From contig CAMRHE010000207.1 of the NCBI GenBank assembly GCA_947044405.1, forward strand, positions 754,001 through 818,000: DNA of 64,000 nt, read 5' to 3'. Within the stretch, counting starts at the first letter, position 1. Every line of letters starts with the position of its first letter. This stretch comes from Leptodactylus fallax (taxonomy: Eukaryota; Chordata; Amphibia; Anura; Leptodactylidae). Shown in pieces: positions 57,411-64,000 of the stretch. The notes under the pieces are model-generated. The model searched no databases and was not told where the DNA came from. It saw only the letters and a list, made by a program, of their open reading frames with translations. The position numbers and the translations under genes are program-made.

Positions 57411-57881
57411 GCATGCGCGTAAAATCCAAAACAAACAAAAAAGCCCTTTCCATGTCCGCAGGAAGCTGAACCACTGCGCATGCGTTTGGCGTCCTTATTC
57501 TTCACTTGCCCGCTGTGTACAGCAGCTGTACACGCCTTTTCCAATTTCTGCGCATGCGTATAATTAATGACGTTGTCAGCAGCACGCCGCACCCCCTGCG
57601 GTGTACCGGCTGTGTATGTGCGCTTTTGGACCTAGTACGCATGCGCTGCTTGGTGACATCACTGTAGCCATCAAATGTATCCCGCCTCTTTCGTGGCGAT
57701 TCAAGGCTCCCGTTCTTTATCTGTAAACGCATGCGCATGATTGGTGACGTAGACGTCTGCTGTCTTCCCAACCACAGTAGCGGCTGCGCATGCGTAAACA
57801 TCGTGACGTGCCTAAGTCTAGCGCTGCTCCTATCCTTGCAGTGTAGCGGCTCGGCTCCCCCTCGCTCTCTTCCACGCATGC
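57411..57881 (+). promoter_or_regulatory. Seven-site NRF1-type palindrome cluster with TGACG half-sites
   Basis: CGCATGCG occurs seven times, with GCATGC cores at 57411, 57478, 57552, 57639, 57729, 57788 and 57876. The first, CGCGCATGCGCG, matches the full NRF1 consensus (YGCGCAYGCGCR). Cores three to six are followed on the same strand by TGACG or TGACA after 10, 9, 10 and 10 bp (57568, 57654, 57745, 57804), a CREB/ATF-type half-site at about one helical turn. NRF1 is a known activator of CpG-island promoters and is sensitive to CpG methylation. Binding is inferred from sequence only. Confidence 0.75.
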
Positions 57882-58051
57882 GCAAAGGGCTGTCTCCCGC
57901 GCAGTCACTTTGCGCCAAGTGCGCGGCCGCTGCTGGGGGAGGGGAGACGCACGTAAGCAACCGCGGAAGGAGTGGAGCGCAACAGCGAGACAGTGTACGG
58001 TATACAACCCCTGCCGTGTGCCCTTCTCCCCTGTAAAAAGACGGGGCCAAC

Positions 58052-58123
58052 ATGGCCGGAGCCTTGATGCTTCCTGCCGACCGTAGCCATCGCAGGAGGA
58101 GGGACCGGCGACCAGTCGGCTAG
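58052..58123 (+). CDS. Possible 23-codon upstream ORF in the PHF12 5' leader
   Basis: ATG at 58052 in a strong context (A at -3, G at +4), reading MAGALMLPADRSHRRRRDRR then PVG and TAG at 58121-58123. It ends 271 nt before the PHF12 start. If it lies in the mature 5' UTR it would be expected to lower initiation at PHF12. Whether this stretch is transcribed, and whether a 5' intron removes it, cannot be told here. Confidence 0.35.
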   Translation: MAGALMLPADRSHRRRRDRRPVG

Positions 58124-58394
58124 GCCCCGGATAGGCCTCGCCATATCCCCGGCGCTGGGAGCGCCCCCCTCCTTGGACTGTTCCATCTGAGGCTTTCTCG
58201 TCAGCAGGCGGATATCTCCTAGGAGACGGCTGCAGGCCTGTGCTGTGTCCGCGGGCGGCCGCCTCCCTCCGTCTCCGTTACTCGGTGCTGCGGGCTCTGA
58301 TCCCTGAGGGAGGCCCCGGTGTCCTGTCCTCACCGAGCTCTTATTCTACAGGCCGCCGGGCCCCTGCATCCTCCACTGCGGCCCTGACACCGTC

Positions 58395-58448
58395 ATGGAG
58401 ACCAAAACCATTGTGTACGACCTGGACACGTCCGGGGGGCTGATGGAG
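58395..58448 (+). CDS. PHF12: PHF12 coding exon 1
   Basis: Eighteen codons, METKTIVYDLDTSGGLME, with donor GAG|GTAAGC in phase 0. This is the conserved N-terminus of PHF12 (Pf1), which in mammals, as I recall, has a few extra residues before METK. PHF12 is a nuclear PHD-finger protein that recruits the SIN3-HDAC corepressor complex with MRG15 and TLE proteins. The start ATG has G at -3 and G at +4. It lies at the 3' side of the CpG island, as expected of a first coding exon. Confidence 0.93.
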
Positions 58449-60246
58449 GTAAGCGGAGCCGAGCCCTGTCACCTGAGCCCGCCATGTCAGTGCCCCCAAC
58501 AATACACCTCATGGGGGGAGAGGAGGAGGCACCGGCGTGTACCCTGCTGGTCTGTACCCTGCTGGCCTGTAGGGAGGGGCACACGTCTACATACATGGTA
58601 GGGGGCACACTGCCCAGTGCCAGTGCACAAGCTCTGCTGCCCTCAGCACCTAACCCGGGGGAGGGACATGCGCAGTGCTCATGGCTGGCCTCTGTGTAAT
58701 GCCTGCAGCTCCTATGTGGAGGGCTTGTGTTATAGGGAGACCTGACATGTTGCCATTGCTGTCTCTTACTCTCTGGTATCAGGCTGGAAAGGGTCTGACT
58801 ATAGAGGTCACTGACTAGAGCCTCAGTGCACTGTCTGCCCCATGTCCCCAGACCTGAGGGGCCCCAGTATAGACACATGTATGACTATATTACATTGACT
58901 TATCCAGTAGTTACCCACAACAACCAATCACATTGCAGTTTATAGTCTACAAGGGGGTCTCTGACTATAGAGAGCATGAATTTGGTTGCATTGGATACCC
59001 TTCCACTTTTTCCTTGCATAGATTTGCTGTAGATTTTCTATACTAGAATATCTACAGCTTATTAACAGCAGCAGAAAACACACCAACATTTTTTATTTTA
59101 TTTTTTTTACTGGAAATGTTGTGCCTCAGGTTTCACCCTATGTATTGCATATGGAGTAGATTTAGTAAAATCTTATCTATAGTATACTATCAAGATGCAA
59201 TTTAAGACAAAAATCTGCAGCTTGTCTGTCACATGTGAACATGGCTTAAGTTAGTGGCAGCTAAACCTGATTTTGGTGAGACTGGCCTACTATCTGTATT
59301 GTATGGAGTGACCTCCTTACTCATGCGTGAGATAAGATGGGGCTGAGGACTTGGATTTCAATATGCTTGATCCTTTTGTTCTCAGGGGAGATGAACACTG
59401 ACCATGGCTTATTCCCCTCTTACAGGTCATATCGTGTGCTTGGCTAAGCCAAGCTTCCATGTATGTTGTTGGATTGGAAGGAATAGTTGTTAGTTTTTGG
59501 CCAAATGCTTCTTTGGTTGACTGAAGTGTATGAGCAACTTAAGGTATTCCCATTTCAGATATTTATGGCATATCCACCATGTATGCTATAAATATCCCAT
59601 AGATGCAGGAGGCTCAGCTATTTTTGGAAGTGTGGGAGAAACGTCCCATTAATTTTGCTACGCCATCACTTTCCGATTTAGTGGTGGTCTGGCTTGGGAG
59701 CACCACTGATCCTGAAAATGAAGGGGCTTTGCTCAGCTGCCCCCATTCAATTCATAGAAGTAAATAGGTTGTAGCTTGGCCACACCAGGTGGATTGGGTA
59801 CCCCTAATCTCAATATAAGTATGACCCTTAGAAGGAGGTACCTGCATCTTTCACACATGTGATAGTTTTCAGCTTTTATGTTGTATATAATGGAAATATC
59901 GGGGCAGACTAGATGGACAGTGTGGGCTTTTTCTGCTGTCAGCCTTCTAGGTTTCTATGAATAATGTAGAGAGAAATGCTAATGTAAACCAAGCCCTAAG
60001 CCAGTTGCAATGATGATGCGGGGGATTTTGGATGTACTTGATCATCTAATGAAAATTTTCAAGCAGCGATCACAACACATCAGACGGCTGAATACATATC
60101 ACAATAATGTGGTTTTATGTCCAGGCCCAAGAGCAGGATGTACAGAGATATATGTGAATGTCAGCAGAGCTAGAGTTTTATACAGTAGCTTTGGGAATGT
60201 ATGTTTTGTCATTAATGTTTCTCACATTCTCCTGTGCCTACACTAG
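58449..60246 (+). other. PHF12: PHF12 intron 1
   Basis: GT-AG intron of 1798 bp from GTAAGC to CTACACTAG. Its first 250 bp remain GC-rich with a half NRF1-type motif (CATGCGCAG at 58668). No other exon is seen; the long minus-strand frame at 58393-58878 is antisense to the island and unsupported. Confidence 0.8.
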
Positions 60247-60428
60247 CAAATCCAAGCGCTCCTGGCACCACCCAAGAGTGAAGAAGGGGAGAAGAAAAGC
60301 AGGAGACCAGAAAAAGAGCCAAGGAGAAGTGGACGGGCCACCAACCATGACAGCTGTGATAGCTGCAAGGAAGGAGGGGACCTCCTCTGCTGCGACCACT
60401 GTCCAGCTGCTTTCCACCTTCAGTGCTG
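60247..60428 (+). CDS. PHF12: PHF12 coding exon 2: basic region and first part of PHD finger 1
   Basis: A 182-nt exon with acceptor CTACACTAG and donor TG|GTAAGA, entering in phase 0 and leaving in phase 2. It encodes [18 protein letters not shown], a basic stretch ([17 protein letters not shown]) and the start of a C4HC3 PHD finger: C-x2-C (SCDSC), C-x2-C (CCDHC) and H-x2-C (FHLQC). The remaining zinc ligands must come from the next exon, beyond the window. The sequence is almost the same as mammalian PHF12 as I recall it. PHD1 of PHF12 is needed for SIN3 interaction and chromatin binding. Confidence 0.95.
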
Positions 60429-62865
60429 GTAAGAAGCAGTCGTGTCCCCCTCCTTCCATCTTGTATTGCCTGTATGTATGGCACTGGCTGTGGAGAGAGT
60501 CCCTGACTGTACAAGTTATTGTTTCCTCTTCTGTGTTGGAGTTTTCAGTAATATGGGCTTCCTATTCTGTATGCTTTTGCTAGGCCTTAGAGATTTCCGC
60601 AGGTCATTTTGTTGTAGTATTTGTTTCTATGATACATAGACGTCGCCTGTGATGTGATCATGTTGCCCTGGCCGGTATCGTCTACTGATGCCTGTTTTGT
60701 ACAAATAGTATGCAGTGTTTTGTTTCCAGCCCTACACAGGGGGCGCTAGTGTAATCGGAAAAACAAACCCAGGTCTGTTCATTCTTCTGTTACTCTGCTA
60801 AAGTAAAGTCTCTTTATCCTTTGGATTGCTGTCTAGAGCTATGACAGACGTCAGGCCATGGTTGTCTTTTGCGGATTCTTGTGGCAGAGCTGGCTAGTTC
60901 TCTTCTTGTATTGCTCCTTGAAGACTGATGTCCTTAGGCCTCTGTAGTATAAGTGAAAGTTTCCCAGCCCATAGTTTACTGTTATTAACTGGTGACACCA
61001 CAATTCTGGTTACCCGGGGAGAAAATATAATTAGGCCTGTAAAAATCTCCTGGTAAAACGGGTTGAGGAGAGCTGGGAAGGGTGCCAGCTTTGTTGTTCA
61101 AGGACAACCTCTATTGTATATGGATGGTCATTCGTACATGGAGGGAATGCTATCCAGACCCTCTTCTTGCAGGCTTGGAGGAGATGCTGTGTTACACAGA
61201 ATTATTGTGAGCGCTGTGTAAGTAGGAGCTGTGACAGACAGGAAGGAACTTGTACGTGTTTACATAACATGACATGGTGCTCGCTGAAAACGTTACGTAC
61301 AGGGAGGCTGTCATAGGGGAAGCTGCTTTGTTTTATCTTCCTGTGCCGTCAATAGATGTTGTGTAACTGTGTGGATTCCCTGGAAACATTCGGCATGTAC
61401 TGTGTAAATGCTAGTCATTGAATGGAAAGCGTCTGCAGTTTTATTAGGCTCTGTTCAAACCATGTTTATGAGCTACTATAGAGGAATACCTTTTATGTGA
61501 TTTGCCTATATCTATTCAGTAGTAACACTAACATAACTAGCAACGCAGGGAACATACCAACACCATAAAGATGTTGTTTTAGCTAGATCCTAAGACAATT
61601 GGGTAACCTCTGAGTCCCTGTGCTGGGCCCATAGCTTCCAGTGGGACATATATATGCTGAGAAAGTGTCTAGTATACATGTTTGATAGCTTCTTAATCCA
61701 TTACCATACTATTTAATATTGTAAATGATGGTGCTTCTTTAATACACATATATAAAATTTATGATTAGCAGGGGACCCCCTCCAATACTGTGAATGAAAG
61801 AGGTGGGGTACTGTTTCAGTATTGCCCCTCAAGTGGGGCCAACCTGTTTCCAGTGAAGTCCCCTTTTATTTTCAGAATCAGTCCTAAAGTGATAGGAATA
61901 TTCATCTAACGTCTTCTTCTAGTGGAAAATATTTATTTAAAAGAAGGAAACGCTTTACCAGAATTGTATACGTGGTGTGAATAGAGCCGAATATACTTCA
62001 ATTCCTGAATATTATCAGTCTTTTTGCTGTCGGTGAATGGGAGCATACTGCTGTAAAGCTGACGCTCTAAGTGCATGTGTTACACAGTATGACCTTGTAG
62101 TGAATGGGATTTGTTAAAATTCTGTTCACACAATGTTGTTAGCTTGGCTCACAGAGGATTGCTTAGACTCCTCAGCACTGTGCAGGATTTCCACCTCTGA
62201 GAGTAAACAATGTTATCATTGACTCAGTGCAAACAGATCTTGATCATGGAGAAAGGGTAACACCCAGTTTATTAGAAAGTTTTTAATGTATGCCAAACCC
62301 CATGTGGGAGTCCAATATACTCGAAGACCAAAAACTTCTCATCCATGTTCAATGGTTACAACCACATTAGACTATCTATAGAGGCAGCCATTATTTAAAG
62401 GGATTGATGATCTGTCCTTAAGATGGCTCATTATCATTTTGGTAGGGGCCTGACTCCCAGCAGATCAGTTATCAGCCGAGTGAAGGGGCGGTGGTGCTCC
62501 GGCTCAGATACTGCTCCAGACATTGTGTAGTGACTGTGAATTGTACTACAGCGCTCTCCAAGTCACAGATGTCCTGAACCTGATGTGAAGAGGCCGCAGC
62601 ACACACCCAAGTACTTTGGTTTCTTGATACTGTCTTAAGATACGTAATCTGTATAGGAAGCAGGATAACTCCTTGTAAGAAGATATGCATGTGTCCTAGA
62701 TCAGTTCCAACCGAGTACCCCCAATGGACACTGTGGTGTCCATCCTGTGACAGATCCTGTTGCAGATCTCAAGCAGGGATATAAAATTGGCACACATCGC
62801 ATACCAAACAAATCCTTTTGGTTACAGGGGAACCTGTGGCAGACACACATTAAAAGTTCTGAGGG

Positions 62866-63144
62866 TCTTGCCGGAATTTTCGCCACAGTCTGCCGCGACG
62901 GGATACCGATGCAGTGCATCAGCATTCCTTTGCGGCATCCCCTTCCTGATTAGGCCCGGATGAATGGGCCTAATCAGGAGGGCGTCTCGAGTCGTGGACA
63001 CCGCGGGCGGAATCCGCGGCAAGATCGAGTAGGACGCTTGTTTTTTCTGCATCCTGCTGCAATCTCTGCCTTCCATTGAAAACTATTCGGGGGCAGATTC
63101 TGCCCCCAAAGCTGCTGCAAATTCCTCCATGTGAACACACCCTT
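62866..63144. mobile_element. MITE copy in PHF12 intron 2, inverse of 20459-20765
   Basis: Ends TGTGAACACACCC followed by TTA at 63145-63147. The interior GATTAGGCCCGGATGAATGGGCC, GGGCGTCTCGAG and ATCCGCGGC phrases are the reverse complement of those in the SEZ6-intron copy. The left end is poorly preserved. Confidence 0.7.
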
Positions 63145-63829
63145 AGGTTCCAACCGGCGTTCCACTCATCAGATCATAGATCAGAAGCTATTTACCTACC
63201 CAGCACAGACATCCCCACCCCCTTTAAATGGGTTGTCTTAGGACCTAAAGGAAATTGATACTGATGACTTACCGACTGGATAGGTCAGCAGTATCAGATC
63301 CATCGGGTCTGAAGCCCAGACTCGTCCCGATCATGTGTTTTCGGCCAGTGGAAGTCATATACTAAGTGTAATGCCGTAAACAGTCCTCCTCCCATTCAAT
63401 TTAATGGATATGGAACTGCAGTGCCAGTCACCACCTCTAGACCTTACTAAATCTGCCAGTTCCAGGGCAGTGATTCTCAGCCATGGCATACGTCACTGGG
63501 GTATGTGTACCACAGGTTGAGAACCACTGCCCTAGATAACCTCTAACACTGGGTCCTGATGCAGAAGAATTGCCAAAGCTTTATACTGCAGGTTATATGT
63601 AGCAAAAAAAGTGACAAATTTACAGTACGTGTGTTTGGCATTCTCAGAATCTCATCCACACGTCTAGGAATCTTTCATATCCATAGCAATGATCATTATG
63701 TTGCGGATTTCATCCTTTGTGATGTACAGAGTGAAATCTGCTGCAAAGTATGCAATGAAATCCACAAGTGTATTTAGCAGGAGGGAGAAGTGTTAGACCT
63801 TTCTTTATATTTCTCGTTCCTTTAGAATC

Positions 63830-63910
63830 CACTACTGGTTTTGGCTCAAAAAATGCCACACAATCTGCAACAGAGAACACGGCTTTTCTGCAACGTGGGC
63901 CTCAGCCTAA
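63830..63910. repeat. CCCCACGT-family fragment
   Basis: CCACTACTGGTTTTGGCTCAAAAAATGCC then GCAACGTGGGCCTCAGCC, the right-end signature of the family. Confidence 0.6.
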
Positions 63911-64000
63911 ATGTGTTTTCCATGACTTGTATTATCCTCCTTTTGGAGAGGCTATCAGTGTCAGATCTGTGGCAGCCTGACGTCAGCACCCTTCCCCGAT

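Larger units (their letters stand above)
57300..58700 (+). promoter_or_regulatory. PHF12: CpG-island promoter of PHF12
   Basis: A long CpG-dense stretch covering seven CGCATGCG palindromes, the inferred 5' UTR and coding exon 1, in contrast to CpG-poor surroundings. Such islands mark housekeeping-type promoters, which fits PHF12, a broadly expressed chromatin regulator. No TATA box is evident. A transcription start between about 57.9 and 58.05 kb is an inference. GGCCATGTTGG, a YY1-like core, occurs on the minus strand at about 57376 and 58049. Confidence 0.75.
60429..64000 (+). other. PHF12: PHF12 intron 2 (incomplete)
   Basis: From GTAAGA onward I find no exon continuing the PHD finger, so this intron exceeds 3.5 kb. 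It contains a repeat at 62398-62620, an inverted-repeat element ending at about 63144 and CCCCACGT-family sequence near 63830-63910. Confidence 0.7.

Noticed and set aside
57502..58053. 183-codon minus-strand frame antisense to the PHF12 island
   Set aside because: CpG islands are poor in stop codons. The frame contains repeated arginine/histidine stretches derived from the CGCATGCG motifs and has no homology I recognise.

Overview
This window is vertebrate nuclear DNA, most probably from a neobatrachian frog or toad. The evidence is spliced genes with GT-AG introns, a CpG-island promoter, and very dense non-autonomous DNA transposons (TTAA-, TA-, TAA- and 8-bp-TSD types) together with Tc1-like transposons, an L1 fragment and minisatellites of the kinds I associate with anuran genomes. 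The species is an inference; no sequence here names it. No bacterial, plasmid or phage features are present.

Two genes are supported, both on the + strand. The 3' end of SEZ6 (seizure related 6 homolog) runs from 15.76 to about 22.0 kb: two sushi exons, a 39-nt juxtamembrane micro-exon, the transmembrane exon, a cytoplasmic exon with an NPxF motif, and a terminal exon encoding DTREYEVSI-stop. The 5' end of PHF12 (PHD finger protein 12) runs from the CpG island at about 57.3-58.7 kb through coding exon 1 (58395-58448) and coding exon 2 (60247-60428, first part of PHD finger 1), with the rest beyond the right edge. The order SEZ6 then PHF12 on one strand matches the arrangement I know from human chromosome 17, which supports SEZ6 rather than SEZ6L or SEZ6L2. 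The N-terminal CUB/sushi exons of SEZ6 must lie left of the window; I found none in 1-15.7 kb.

Left flank (1-15.7 kb, presumably a SEZ6 intron): a 32-bp minisatellite at the left edge, a TTAA-flanked element (1680-2019), a 2.47-kb almost fully palindromic foldback element with TA duplication (2149-4620), a broken Tc1-like DD38E transposon (8833-10107) abutting a second foldback (10108-10540), and many small inverted-repeat elements.

Intergenic region (22-57 kb): a deleted Tc1-like copy (22859-23789), hAT-type elements with exact 8-bp duplications (27377-27533 and 32115-33188), TTAA-flanked elements (33404-33700 and 55549-56829), a TAA-flanked Harbinger-like MITE (25502-25840), a 19-bp satellite (37106-38645) containing a 79-nt C run and interrupted by a Tc1-like DD38E transposon with an intact 350-codon transposase, a 5'-truncated L1 with a 14-bp duplication (51263-52021), and a GC-rich dispersed-repeat cluster (45-48 kb).

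The most notable regulatory structure is upstream of PHF12: seven CGCATGCG palindromes (NRF1-type) in 470 bp, four of them followed after 9-10 bp by TGACG/TGACA half-sites. I saw no undescribed defence-like or operon-like system; the unusual content is mobile-element architecture and this promoter array.
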